This document shows, one piece after another, positions 24,322 to 33,381 of a stretch of 47,923 nucleotides of DNA. Location: positions 1-47,923 of the forward strand of contig JANLFQ010000005.1 in NCBI GenBank assembly GCA_024653355.1, read 5' to 3'. The notes beneath the pieces were generated by a model that was given only the letters and a program-made list of their open reading frames with translations, searched no databases and was not told where the DNA came from. Source of the stretch: a candidate division WOR-3 bacterium. Lineage in GTDB: Bacteria; Hydrothermota; Tepidihabitantia; Tepidihabitantales; Tepidihabitantaceae. The position numbers were made by a program, and so were the translations under genes. The stretch's first letter is position 1, and each line of letters begins with the position of its first letter.

Positions 24322-25620
24322 TGCGGTAGGAATACCGACCGCGGAAAGAATCGTAGCGTAATCCTGCCACCACTTTACGGTATAACGGGGCACCATCACG
24401 ACATCACCTGGTTCCACGGTTGGATTGCCTTTACCAGAAATTCGTTTACCCTGCCGGAGAATCCACACCCGGGAAAGGTGCCCGTACTCGGTTGGACCAC
24501 CTGCCTGTCCGATGTAATCGGCAACTCTTAGATTGGGAGTGTACAGAAACGACCCGGGGTTGTTTACCTCACCTTCCACATATACATAACTGTTTATCGG
24601 CGGCACGACCAGAATATCGGCGTTAACCATTTCGATGTTCTGCGTTGAGTCGCCGGCAAACAAAACCTCGTGCAGGTTAACCGGAATCTTTTGCCGGGCG
24701 CCCGAACCACCCAGGATTAGCCGTTCGATATAACAGTTGTGTAAATCCGCCCAGGGCGTAACACCACCCGCCTTGCGTAGAATGTCAAACACCCGTTCTC
24801 CCGGCTTCAACTCGTAAGTGCCTTCACTCATCCGTTCCTTTTCCGTGGTGAGCGCCGATGTCCGAATCCGGTACTCACCCCGGCCAAAAACCGCCCCGCG
24901 CACCGTAACCAGCCCTTCAACCGGCGGCACATATATCACATCACCCGATTCGATGAACGGATTGGCATTGAGGTCCCCCTCCTGCTCAAACCGTTCAATA
25001 TCAACCTTGGCAAAAGGCAGCCCGCCGCGTAAAAGCATGATATTGGTTTTCGAACCGAGCGGCGAAAGCCCGCCCGCCCGGGCAACAACTTGAGAAACAC
25101 GCTCCACGGGCGATGCGTTGTAAGCACCCGGATACTGCACTTCGCCCGTAACAAACACAATCGCCGAACGCAACCCGACCAGCGTAAGTTTAACCGTTGC
25201 ACCCTTAAAATACCGCTGGATAATCTTCGTCATCGTATCCTGCGCCTGCCTTAAAGATAGCCCGGATACGGTAATCGCATCCACCACATCAACCGTTGCC
25301 CCTTGTCCCACATTGCTCGTTGCAATACCGGTTAAAGGCATATTAACGGTGATTTTGCCCTCATAGGTAACCGCACTCTGATACGAGTAAGTAACGCTCC
25401 CGGCAACCGTTACCAAAAGCCGGTCCCCGGGCATCAAAATGTACTTGTCAGAAATGATTGGGCTCTCCACGCCCACCAGACTGGGCAACGGCGAAACCCC
25501 TGATTGCGTAATCCCCGGAATGTTGACACCACCGATACCGGAAAAAACCGCTGAGCCGACATCCTGAGTCCAGCCCGCACTAAGCACCAGAAGCGAAATC
25601 AGTAACGCCTTTTTAAACAC
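24286..25620 (-). CDS. Polysaccharide export protein with SLBB domains (Wza type)
   Basis: The signal peptide MFKKALLISLLVLSAGWTQ is followed by a Poly_export domain (YILMPGDRLLVTVAGSVTYS, then GKITVNMPLTG) and three SLBB beta-grasp domains: VFVTGEVQYPGAYNASP (about 165), VTVRGAVFGRGEYRIR (about 240) and VYVEGEVNNPGSFLYTP (about 345). It ends with a hydrophobic helix, ILSAVGIPTASILISLIAL, that could anchor it in the outer membrane. There is no lipobox Cys, unlike E. coli Wza. Such proteins form an outer-membrane channel for capsule or exopolysaccharide. No Wzc or polymerase is adjacent. It is last of a leftward unit and overlaps the upstream gene by 8 bases. Confidence 0.87.
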   Translation of the reverse strand: MFKKALLISLLVLSAGWTQDVGSAVFSGIGGVNIPGITQSGVSPLPSLVGVESPIISDKYILMPGDRLLVTVAGSVTYSYQSAVTYEGKITVNMPLTGIATSNVGQGATVDVVDAITVSGLSLRQAQDTMTKIIQRYFKGATVKLTLVGLRSAIVFVTGEVQYPGAYNASPVERVSQVVARAGGLSPLGSKTNIMLLRGGLPFAKVDIERFEQEGDLNANPFIESGDVIYVPPVEGLVTVRGAVFGRGEYRIRTSALTTEKERMSEGTYELKPGERVFDILRKAGGVTPWADLHNCYIERLILGGSGARQKIPVNLHEVLFAGDSTQNIEMVNADILVVPPINSYVYVEGEVNNPGSFLYTPNLRVADYIGQAGGPTEYGHLSRVWILRQGKRISGKGNPTVEPGDVVMVPRYTVKWWQDYATILSAVGIPTASILISLIALQR

Positions 25621-27817
25621 GCTGGATTGTAAAATTATATTTTCGGTTTGTCAACAATTGACTCACCGCACTTGCCAGTTTAAACAGCGCAATCAGACCA
25701 ACCGCACCAATCACCCCAGCAATCGGCAAAACCCCAAGCGCCATCACAAATCCACCAGCCGCACCGCCTGCCCAATCAAGAACCGTTAAATAACCGGCGC
25801 GCCGCGGCTCAGCCATCGTCGTTAACTCCTCGCTTGCCAAAGCAAACTGTCCGCCTAAACAGATTCCCACCACCAGAACGAGCAAGAAGAAAAAAATCTG
25901 CCCGCCCCCTTTTACCAGAAACCAGACCGTACCTGTGCTCATTAGTATCATCAAATCAAAGAGCGCAAAAATCGCTGCCGGGCGTTTCGGACACCACCGG
26001 TTTATCAGACCCGCGCCGAGAACCGAACCGAACATAAACGACGCCAGCAGCAGTGCCACCCCGGTATATACCGAACCAAATCGGCTCGCATAAACAAATA
26101 TCGTCAACAGTGAGACGCCGGCGCCCGCAAACCCCGAGGTAAAAATACCCAGTCCCCGTGCTGGAGCAACGCGCTGGGTTTTTCTTCCCCATAAAACCAC
26201 GCCCAACACCGCGCTAAGAAGAAAACCAACCACTGGCAACAGTAATCTTCTCAATGTGTTGGGCAACGTACCGTAAAAACGGCTGAACCCCGGGGAAGAA
26301 CGCTGGTGCTCCCAAACCATATTGAGAAACAACTCCCGGGGAACAAGGTCGGTGTTGGGTGGGGCAACGGTCAATTTTCTTTTCACTATCGCCTGGCGAA
26401 ATGGATTCAGCAAACCAGCAAGGTAAGCAGGTGTTAACACGCGCGTGTCAATTCCCATCCGCTCCCAGCGCGTTACCACACTCTCGGGAGAAGTTTCCAA
26501 CCGTTCACCGGCAACAAGCAACGGAAAGTCCAGCGCGACCAACTCCGTTTTCGGAAACACCTGGCAAAGCGTTCCGTAGCGCGTTTTCAAAACCTCAAGC
26601 GCCGCTGGCTGCAGCCCTTCAAACGTTCCGGGCGTTCTGGTGGCTAAAATCCCATTCGCCTTCAACCTGCTCCGGCACAACCGGAAAAAATCCATGGTAA
26701 ACAGACGATTGGCACCGAGGTTTTCTGGCGCCGCGTCGGTGATTATAATACAGTCAAAACTGTCAACGGTTCTCTTGAGAAACTGCCGTGCATCAAGGGC
26801 TACCACCTTAACTCGGGGGTCAGCAATTTCCTCTGCCACCAACCTGCCACCGGTGCGCCGCGCCTCGTCAATTAACCACCGGTCAAGAACAACCATCTGC
26901 ACATCGGTTACCGGCCATTTGAGAATTTCGCCCACGAGCCCACCTAAACCCATACCTAAAATCAGGACCCGCTGCGGTGCCGGATGCAACAAAAGCGGAA
27001 TGTGCGCCATCTCCTCCACACCGGTCACATCCGGATTCGGCACCACTAGCGCCACGCTGCCATCGTAAAGCAGTTGCCGTTGCCCTTCGCGCTCTACGGT
27101 CACCAGTTTAGCATAAGGCGAATCCCGCACTCCGAGAACCCGCTGCCCCTGCCAGGTTTGCTCCCACAGCCATCTCTCACCTTCCATTCCTATTGTCAAA
27201 AAATAAAGCAAGAAAACACCCCCGCCCAGCGCCAGAACACCTTCTATTAGAGACCGGCGCTCCACTATCATAACAACGCCCAGTACCCCCATCAACACCG
27301 CACCCATCAGCGCAACAATTCCCAGGTTGGGGACCCGGGATAAAAGCCCAAAGTAAAGGACAACCGCTGTCAACACCGTGCCCAGCCCTTCGTAAAAGTA
27401 TACCCTTGCCACCACGCCCCGCTCTTTACGCAAAGCGGTCCCGAGGACAAACAACGCCCCGTGAGTTGCTCCGGGTAAAAACACCACAAGTAGAGTAATA
27501 AGGAATAGGGCTTGCAGGCTTAAGTTCTCCCCGGGCAGAAGCCCGAGGAAACGCCGGGCATAAACCACCAGCGCACTTGCTGTTGTTGAACTCAAAGCCG
27601 ATACAAAACCGAGGACGGTCAGCGAGTATTTCCGGGTAACAAGATGTGCCGCATGTTGGCTGAACAACCAAGCGCCCAGACCCTCACTTAAAAGCCAGAT
27701 ACTGAGAAAAACACCGCTTGACACCTCATTTCCGGCAAAAGCCGCCAGCAGTTCCCGCAAAATTACCACCTGGGCGGCGAGTCCGAGCCCGCCAACCGCC
27801 ATCATTATTACGGGCAT
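25613..27817 (-). CDS. Spermidine synthase-like multispan membrane protein
   Basis: 734 residues with three parts. The first 210 residues have about seven membrane segments (MAVGGLGLAAQVVILRELLA onward). The middle (about 225-500) is a Rossmann methyltransferase fold of the spermidine-synthase family: VLILGMGLGGLVGEILKW binds the nucleotide, VVLDRW and VVALDARQFL follow, and DCIIITDAAPENLGANRLFT replaces the aminopropyltransferase core. The last 210 residues have about six further segments. Such fusions are common in uncultured bacteria, but the substrate is unknown; polyamine synthesis should not be assumed. It lies between the DUF362 and SLBB genes in one leftward unit. Confidence 0.8.
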   Translation of the reverse strand: MPVIMMAVGGLGLAAQVVILRELLAAFAGNEVSSGVFLSIWLLSEGLGAWLFSQHAAHLVTRKYSLTVLGFVSALSSTTASALVVYARRFLGLLPGENLSLQALFLITLLVVFLPGATHGALFVLGTALRKERGVVARVYFYEGLGTVLTAVVLYFGLLSRVPNLGIVALMGAVLMGVLGVVMIVERRSLIEGVLALGGGVFLLYFLTIGMEGERWLWEQTWQGQRVLGVRDSPYAKLVTVEREGQRQLLYDGSVALVVPNPDVTGVEEMAHIPLLLHPAPQRVLILGMGLGGLVGEILKWPVTDVQMVVLDRWLIDEARRTGGRLVAEEIADPRVKVVALDARQFLKRTVDSFDCIIITDAAPENLGANRLFTMDFFRLCRSRLKANGILATRTPGTFEGLQPAALEVLKTRYGTLCQVFPKTELVALDFPLLVAGERLETSPESVVTRWERMGIDTRVLTPAYLAGLLNPFRQAIVKRKLTVAPPNTDLVPRELFLNMVWEHQRSSPGFSRFYGTLPNTLRRLLLPVVGFLLSAVLGVVLWGRKTQRVAPARGLGIFTSGFAGAGVSLLTIFVYASRFGSVYTGVALLLASFMFGSVLGAGLINRWCPKRPAAIFALFDLMILMSTGTVWFLVKGGGQIFFFLLVLVVGICLGGQFALASEELTTMAEPRRAGYLTVLDWAGGAAGGFVMALGVLPIAGVIGAVGLIALFKLASAVSQLLTNRKYNFTIQRV

Positions 27818-27843
27818 CTTAGAAACGGCTCGGCATCAGCCCT

Positions 27844-28953
27844 TTAATGAAGCAAGCAGCCTTTCTTCTCGTACTCCTGAAACAACCGGCCCCAGCCGGT
27901 TTCCTGCCGCCAGCGCTCAAAAATCTTTCGTTCCTTCAGGGGCCAGTGTACGAAGTCGTGATTAAACTCCGAGATAAAAATCGGGATGTTTACCAGCCAG
28001 GTGCGGAATATCAACTTTTGCAACACCCGGGTGGGACCGTACCAGGAGAGCCAGCCCAGAAACCGGTGAAACGAAACACCAACCTCAAAATGCCAGTTCT
28101 CCTGAGAAATGTCATCACCGACAATCTCAATCTCCTTGACATCGCCCACGCCCAGACCCTGCTCATGCGCCAGCCGGATGTACTTAATCGCCATCGGGTC
28201 AAAACCCATCATCTTTGCCGCTACTGCATCAATCGCCACCTGGTCCGCCGATGCTAAAATAACATTCTTCACCACCGGTTTGACCGTTCTTGGTCCCGGA
28301 CCGTTGCCCGCGGTTGTACCATCCATCACCGCAAAAATGCCCGGGTGAATCTCCTTTTGAATCGCCAGCAGGTCAACCAGCGTCTCGTGAATCCAGGTGT
28401 GGGTGTAATGCCGGTGCGTGGACAAAAGCCCGCCGAAGGCGTTTTTCATCGCGCCGGTGGTTGTAGTATAGATATGACACTTCACCGTCGGCAGGTGAAC
28501 GATATTCTTGCCGATGAAGTAGTCGGGAATCCGCAGACCTTCCGGGTAGATATGGTTTAGCGCCAGCATTTTTGCCTTGGGCGTAAACGGAATCCACTTC
28601 ATATCGGTTTCCTTGAAGTTGTAGCGCACCGGAATCCCGCAGCGCTGAAAAATCGGCACATAACGATTCAGGTCCTCACCCTTATGCGTGTCGATAACCA
28701 CCGTCTTATTCTGGACAACAACCAGGTCATCGTACCCCAGTTTCCTCAACCCGACAATTGTACCTTCCAGTTGCCAAGGGGTCGTATTTGCCCCGGGCAT
28801 CGGATAGTGCCAGGAGATGTTGTCCTTGAGAATTGTTGTCACGCCGGGCTTCAAAAACTTATCCGCCTCCGCCATTTTAATCAAGCGGACATAGTCATCC
28901 AGCACCGTTTCTGGCCTGGTAAAAAGAACCGCAACCTTTGAACGACTACCCAT
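27844..28953 (-). CDS. DUF362-domain protein
   Basis: About 369 residues. The DUF362 signature is seen in HLPTVKCHIYTTTTGAMKNAFGGLLS and in ILASADQVAIDAVAAKMMGF, with an N-terminal KDNISWHYPMPGANTTPW. Many members carry a ferredoxin domain with 4Fe-4S clusters; none is present here. The biochemical role of the family is not established. ATG 28953 is 7 bases past a perfect TATAAT, so the mRNA is probably leaderless. The stop is 26 bases before the start of the membrane methyltransferase-like gene. Confidence 0.82.
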   Translation of the reverse strand: MGSRSKVAVLFTRPETVLDDYVRLIKMAEADKFLKPGVTTILKDNISWHYPMPGANTTPWQLEGTIVGLRKLGYDDLVVVQNKTVVIDTHKGEDLNRYVPIFQRCGIPVRYNFKETDMKWIPFTPKAKMLALNHIYPEGLRIPDYFIGKNIVHLPTVKCHIYTTTTGAMKNAFGGLLSTHRHYTHTWIHETLVDLLAIQKEIHPGIFAVMDGTTAGNGPGPRTVKPVVKNVILASADQVAIDAVAAKMMGFDPMAIKYIRLAHEQGLGVGDVKEIEIVGDDISQENWHFEVGVSFHRFLGWLSWYGPTRVLQKLIFRTWLVNIPIFISEFNHDFVHWPLKERKIFERWRQETGWGRLFQEYEKKGCLLH

Positions 28954-28960
28954 CAAAATT

Positions 28961-28988
28961 ATTATACCCGAGGAAGGCGCTAAGGCAA
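28961..28988 (-). promoter_or_regulatory. Promoter of the DUF362-membrane protein-SLBB unit
   Basis: On the minus strand TTGCCT (28988-28983), 16-base spacer, perfect TATAAT (28966-28961), then 7 bases to ATG 28953. The -35 box lies in the last codons of the upstream gene. Confidence 0.6.
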
Positions 28989-30350
28989 CACTAGCACCCG
29001 GCGTCCACTCAAAGAGAAGTATATCCCGCTTCCCAGTTGCGCCCGCTGGGAAAACCTTACCCTTCGTCCAGCCGCATCGAAAACCACATCAGATATCTCA
29101 CCGGACAAAAATAGGGTTTTTGCGTCCCAACGCCTGAGCCCGGTTTCCCCTACTTCTACCCCTGCCCTCATCTGTGCTTCCTGCTCCGTAGCATCACTCT
29201 CCAGTGCCAGCCGGGCACAGGTTACCGCCATACTCACATTCATCCGTGCCACCGGCACACCAGCGATTGCCCTAATCACCACCTCTCGCACCGCCGGCTC
29301 GAACTTTGCCAGTGCCGTCCACATTTCCAGCGCATAAACGGTATCAACGCCACCCGAACCATTGACAAATCGGCGTAACACAAACCGGTCGCTATGCCGG
29401 TCCAACACCAGTTTCCATAAACTCCGCCCCATCCCCTGCAAATCCTGTTCTTGAAATACAAACCCGCGCCCACCAGCCTCGAGCGCAAATGAAATATCAA
29501 GATTCGCATGGGCAATATCCTCCCAGCGTGGCTTGCCTGCCCGATGTCCCCAGACAAGACAGTCGTTTTCCAAATCAAGAATCAAATTGTCGTGGAACGC
29601 CTTTGCCATTGAATCGGGCACCTGCTCATAAAACCAATCGGGCAGGGAAAATTTACCGGGCTGATAAAATGGCGAACGCCGAATATCATTGAACACAAGA
29701 ATTAATTCACCCATACTCAACGCCTGGTTCCATGGAAGATTCTCCCAGCCACCAAAATGTTCCAGATCTTCGCCCGTGCCACGCGCTGCCTTCCAGTTGA
29801 TAAACCACTTGGCAAGCACCTGTTGTTCAACCACCAACTGATAAACCCGCGCTTGTTCCCAAAACCTCAACCTTAAACCTGGGTTCTCGTAGACCATCAG
29901 CACAAAACGCGCCAGCGGCAGGCAGATAACCGCATCGTGCACTAAGTACTCCTGATACCGCCCTTGAGGGTCGTAAACGGTAGTACCCCAACCCAGAAAA
30001 CCGTCCTGGTAACCCTGCCAGTAAACTCCTTCTGCCGGTACATCCCGCATTAACCGCACAACCGAATCGGCGTGAAACACAAACCGCTCCAGCCACACCG
30101 TATCACCGGTTGCCGAAAAAAGATAAAGATAGGAACGCAGAATTGGTGCCTCAAACCAGGCGAGATTTGCCGAATGCGGACTCCTCAAAGCCCGCATCTC
30201 GTTAACGGTGTGCCAGATGGAAAAACGCTCAACCCAGCCACCTTCAGGGGAAATCGCCGTATTCGAGAAACCGCTACCGACTACCAGTAGCAGCAGTCCG
30301 CACAAAGTTGTCCCTGTCCAGTACCTGGACACGAAAAAGAACCCACGCAC
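28980..30350 (-). CDS. Secreted protein with sorting-type C-terminal tail
   Basis: 456 residues. A signal anchor (LCGLLLLVVGSGFSNTA) is preceded by a charged start. The body is mostly helical with many Trp and aromatic residues (YWQGYQDGFLGWGTTVYDP, HFGGWENLPWNQALSMGELI), suggesting an alpha/alpha-barrel of the kind found in polysaccharide lyases and glycosidases, but I see no defining motif. The last 60 residues (DVVFDAAGRRVRFSQR, GSGIYFSL) match the C-terminal tail of proteins exported by a type IX-like route. GTG 30350 has AGGAGG five bases upstream. A leader of about 120 bases with a possible attenuator precedes it. Confidence 0.68.
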   Translation of the reverse strand: MRGFFFVSRYWTGTTLCGLLLLVVGSGFSNTAISPEGGWVERFSIWHTVNEMRALRSPHSANLAWFEAPILRSYLYLFSATGDTVWLERFVFHADSVVRLMRDVPAEGVYWQGYQDGFLGWGTTVYDPQGRYQEYLVHDAVICLPLARFVLMVYENPGLRLRFWEQARVYQLVVEQQVLAKWFINWKAARGTGEDLEHFGGWENLPWNQALSMGELILVFNDIRRSPFYQPGKFSLPDWFYEQVPDSMAKAFHDNLILDLENDCLVWGHRAGKPRWEDIAHANLDISFALEAGGRGFVFQEQDLQGMGRSLWKLVLDRHSDRFVLRRFVNGSGGVDTVYALEMWTALAKFEPAVREVVIRAIAGVPVARMNVSMAVTCARLALESDATEQEAQMRAGVEVGETGLRRWDAKTLFLSGEISDVVFDAAGRRVRFSQRAQLGSGIYFSLSGRRVLVLP

Positions 30351-30410
30351 CTTAGCCTCCTGAACAAATCTCCCCCGGACTTAGGTTTATGAAAAGATGG
30401 CGGCGGTAGT

Positions 30411-30432
30411 GATAAAAGGCGGTGAGACCGCC
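30411..30432 (-). terminator. Terminator-like hairpin in the leader of the secreted-protein gene
   Basis: On the minus strand GGCGGT (30432-30427), loop CTC, ACCGCC (30423-30418), then TTTTATC. The same left arm, extended to GCGGCGGT, can pair instead with ACCGCCGC at 30407-30400, so two exclusive structures exist between the promoter and the gene. Confidence 0.5.
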
Positions 30433-30478
30433 GCTGCTTATTTACTGCGCCACCGTGCTTTGTCTTAGCCTCGGCTAA

Positions 30479-30506
30479 AGTATATATCAAATTCGTCTCC
30501 GGTCAA
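30479..30506 (-). promoter_or_regulatory. Promoter of the secreted-protein gene
   Basis: On the minus strand TTGACC (30506-30501), 16-base spacer, TATACT (30484-30479). Transcription would begin near 30472, giving a leader of about 120 bases before GTG 30350. Confidence 0.6.
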
Positions 30507-30532
30507 CGCCGCCGCAACTAAAAAATTTTTGA

Positions 30533-30560
30533 TTGCCAAAATCTAAAAAAGTGCTAATCT
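30533..30560 (+). promoter_or_regulatory. Promoter of the rightward propeller-MFS unit
   Basis: TTGCCA (30533-30538), 16-base spacer, TAATCT (30555-30560), then 6 bases to ATG 30567. It is divergent from the promoter at 30479-30506, and the message should be leaderless. Confidence 0.55.
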
Positions 30561-30566
30561 AAACTG

Positions 30567-31991
30567 ATGATGAAATTCGCTATCGCACTACTTTTCTTCA
30601 TCGTTATTTTTCAAACCAGCATCCACGGTGTCGAATGGGACCCCATCGTTCGCCTCACAAACAACCCCCAGAGTCAGGTCCTTGGTTACAGTTATCAGCG
30701 CAGTATCACGGTTGACCCTAGTAGAAATGTGTGGGTTTTCTGGCTCGACTACCGGAGTTCACCAAACCAAATCTGGTACCGGAAATTTGAATGGGCAAGT
30801 GGCAGATGGCTGCCCGAAGCACAACTCACCGCATCCCCCGTCAACTGTTTTAAACCTTCGGCAACCTGTGACCGAACCGGTAATATCCATCTGGTCTGGC
30901 ACACCGAACTCTATCCATCAAAAGGCATCTGGTATAAAAGGTTCGATGCCCGTGAAGGACGTTGGTTTAACGACACTCTTCTTGACTCGGCAGTCTATAG
31001 TATTAAAAAATATCCGATGGTGGCTACGAAGCCCAATAGCGAAGAAATTCACATCGTCTGGTGCGGAAATCCGGACACCGCGGGTGTGCCCCAAGTCTTT
31101 CATAAACAATTCCAACCCGACACCGGCTGGTTACCGGCAGAGCAGATTACCAGTTATCCCAACACCCACGCTGCGGCGACAGTTGCCGTAGACAGTCTCG
31201 GCAACCTCTGCGTTGTCTGGATAGGAAGGGACTTCAACAACTCTTCTGACCAGGTGTTCTGCCGGCGCCGCATCAACGGCGTCTGGTCCGACATCGAACT
31301 GGTTTCCGACTTCGCGGGCACATACCAGCAAACATCGCCTGCCGTCGCCGCCGGCCCGACAAACAACTTTCACATCACCTGGGCAGGAACCAACTCCTCG
31401 ACATACTATGCGCGGATTTTTTACCGCCAGCGCACCCCGGAAGGCTTTACCCCAATCTTCACTGTAAGCCAGGGTTTGCAATTTGAGCAGGGAAGCCCGT
31501 CCATCTCCTGCCGGCAGGAGAATGAATGCCATCTGGTCTGGCGCGGTAGAACCGCGACTCCGCCCAGTCCTTATCAACTAATCTATGCCTCCTGTGACCA
31601 TCTTGGATACTGGACGCCACCCGAACAGTTGACCGCGCTGACAAATGGCGATGTCGACCAGCCAGCGATTGTTTGCGACGCCGGTCGTGGGTTGCATATC
31701 GTCTGGCAAGACGAAAGTTCTAACAACCTTGACCTGTACTACATTTACGGCCAAATCCCGGAACTGGCGGTTGGTGAAACACCCTGCCCAATCCCCACAA
31801 CCGTTCATACCCTTGCCACCTTGTTACGCTCTTATGCTCTATTTGGCTTTGGCTCCCGGCCCGAGATTTACGATGCGCTGGGCAATAAGTTAAGAACCCA
31901 CAATTTGCCTTCAGGTGTTTATCTCATCAAACAGCCCGATTCTCGTACCGGCAAATTTCAAAAACTAATCGTTATCTCTGGTGATAGATAA
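30567..31991 (+). CDS. Secreted BNR/propeller-type repeat protein
   Basis: 474 residues with signal peptide MKFAIALLFFIVIFQTSIHG. The body repeats a blade motif of the type DxxGNxHxVWxxxxxxxxQIWYRKF: for example SRNVWVFWLDYRSSPNQIWY, TGNIHLVWHTELYPSKGIWY, LGNLCVVWIGRDFNNSSDQV, ENECHLVWRGRTA and GRGLHIVWQDESSNNLDLYY, about six blades, as in sialidase-like propellers. The sialidase active-site residues are not evident. The end (IYDALGNKLRTHNLPSGVYL) resembles a type IX sorting tail. The ligand is unknown. Its last 11 bases overlap the MFS gene. Confidence 0.75.
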   Translation: MMKFAIALLFFIVIFQTSIHGVEWDPIVRLTNNPQSQVLGYSYQRSITVDPSRNVWVFWLDYRSSPNQIWYRKFEWASGRWLPEAQLTASPVNCFKPSATCDRTGNIHLVWHTELYPSKGIWYKRFDAREGRWFNDTLLDSAVYSIKKYPMVATKPNSEEIHIVWCGNPDTAGVPQVFHKQFQPDTGWLPAEQITSYPNTHAAATVAVDSLGNLCVVWIGRDFNNSSDQVFCRRRINGVWSDIELVSDFAGTYQQTSPAVAAGPTNNFHITWAGTNSSTYYARIFYRQRTPEGFTPIFTVSQGLQFEQGSPSISCRQENECHLVWRGRTATPPSPYQLIYASCDHLGYWTPPEQLTALTNGDVDQPAIVCDAGRGLHIVWQDESSNNLDLYYIYGQIPELAVGETPCPIPTTVHTLATLLRSYALFGFGSRPEIYDALGNKLRTHNLPSGVYLIKQPDSRTGKFQKLIVISGDR

Positions 31992-33381
31992 CAGGGCGCG
32001 CAACCGATTGACTGCCGCCATCGCCGCGGGCATAAGCTCCTTTCTCACGCCCTTTATGAGTTCATCGATAAACATCGCCCTGCCCGCACTTAGTCAAGAG
32101 TTGCATCTTGATGCGATTACTCTGGGCTGGGTGGCAAACATCTCCCTTTTGAGTGCCGGTATCTTCCTTGTACCCTTTGGCAGACTGGCAGACATAGCTG
32201 GTCGCAAACGCATCTTTGCCCTTGGCTTGAGTTTGTACTCAGCGGCTTCCCTTCTCGGTATGATTGCCCGTAACCCCGAGCTTTTACTCATTGCCCGATT
32301 CCTCCAAGGAATGGGTGGGGCGATGGTTTTTGGAACCGGCGTTGCCATTCTCACTTCGGTTTATCCCCCGGCGGAAAAAGGTCTCGCCCTCGGCATCAAC
32401 ACCGCGCTGGTTTATACCGGTCTTTCTGTTGGCCCATTTCTCGGCGGAATAGTTACCCAGCACTTTACCTGGCGGGCAATATTTGCCCTGAATTTACCCT
32501 TGAGCCTTGGCGCCCTACTTATCGTCCTGTTCGGTCTTAAGGGTGAATGGGCAGAAGCGCACGGAGAAAAGTTTGACCTGATTGGCTCCTTGATTTACGG
32601 AACCGGGCTTATGCTCTTGATGTTCGGATTCACCCTTTTGCCCAAAGGTTATGCGGTGCTGTTGATCGGCACCGGAGTATTGGCTGTGTTCGGATTCGTA
32701 ATTTTGGAACTGAAAATAACAAATCCGGTTTTCCCGTTTCAGCTTTTTCAGGGTAATTTAATTTTCACATTCTCCAACCTTGCCGCCCTCATCAACTACG
32801 CCGCGACCGCCGCCGTCGGTTTCCTCTTGAGCCTGTATCTCCAGTATATCAAAGGGCTAACTCCTCAATCAACCGGCCTTTTACTTGTGAGCCAGCCGGT
32901 GGTAATGGCGCTATTCTCGCCCCTTGCGGGCCGATTTTCTGACCGAATTCAACCCCGGCTCATCGCCTCAATCGGAATGGCGATTTCAACGCTCGGTTTA
33001 TTTCTCTTCTCATTCTTAACCGCAACAACCAATTTGCGACTTCTTATTGCCGGACTGGTTCTCGTTGGGTTGGGCTTTGCTCTGTTCTCGGCGCCCAATA
33101 CCAATGCGGTGATGGCTGCAGTTGCCGCCCGGCATTACGGCATCGCCTCAGCAACTCTGGGCACGATGCGGCTTTTAGGTCAAATGTTCTCGCTCGGCCT
33201 GGCACAGATGCTCATCGCCCTGTTTGTCGGTCCAGTCCGGTTAAGTACTACCAATCATACCGGACTAATTTCAACTGTCCGGGTTGCGTTCATCATCTTC
33301 AGTGTACTGTGCGGGGCGGGGATTTTTGCCTCTCTCGCCCGGGGTAAGGTTAACGCTGGCGCCGGAACCGCAGCCGCGTAG
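31981..33381 (+). CDS. MFS drug-efflux-type transporter (DHA2 family)
   Basis: 466 residues with about 14 membrane segments. N-terminal motifs of the drug/proton antiporters are clear: SSINIALPALSQEL in helix 1, GRLADIAGRKRIF (motif A) between helices 2 and 3, ARFLQGMGGAMVFG (motif B) and GLSVGPFLGGIV (motif C, antiporter motif). It exports an unknown compound using the proton gradient. GTG 31981 overlaps the propeller gene by 11 bases. The 3' end overlaps the opposite-strand ABC permease by 32 bases. Confidence 0.9.
   Translation: MIDNRARNRLTAAIAAGISSFLTPFMSSSINIALPALSQELHLDAITLGWVANISLLSAGIFLVPFGRLADIAGRKRIFALGLSLYSAASLLGMIARNPELLLIARFLQGMGGAMVFGTGVAILTSVYPPAEKGLALGINTALVYTGLSVGPFLGGIVTQHFTWRAIFALNLPLSLGALLIVLFGLKGEWAEAHGEKFDLIGSLIYGTGLMLLMFGFTLLPKGYAVLLIGTGVLAVFGFVILELKITNPVFPFQLFQGNLIFTFSNLAALINYAATAAVGFLLSLYLQYIKGLTPQSTGLLLVSQPVVMALFSPLAGRFSDRIQPRLIASIGMAISTLGLFLFSFLTATTNLRLLIAGLVLVGLGFALFSAPNTNAVMAAVAARHYGIASATLGTMRLLGQMFSLGLAQMLIALFVGPVRLSTTNHTGLISTVRVAFIIFSVLCGAGIFASLARGKVNAGAGTAAA

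Noticed and set aside
25613-27817. Polyamine biosynthesis enzyme
   Set aside because: The spermidine-synthase fold lies between membrane domains and core substrate residues are not recognisable, so the specific reaction is unsupported.
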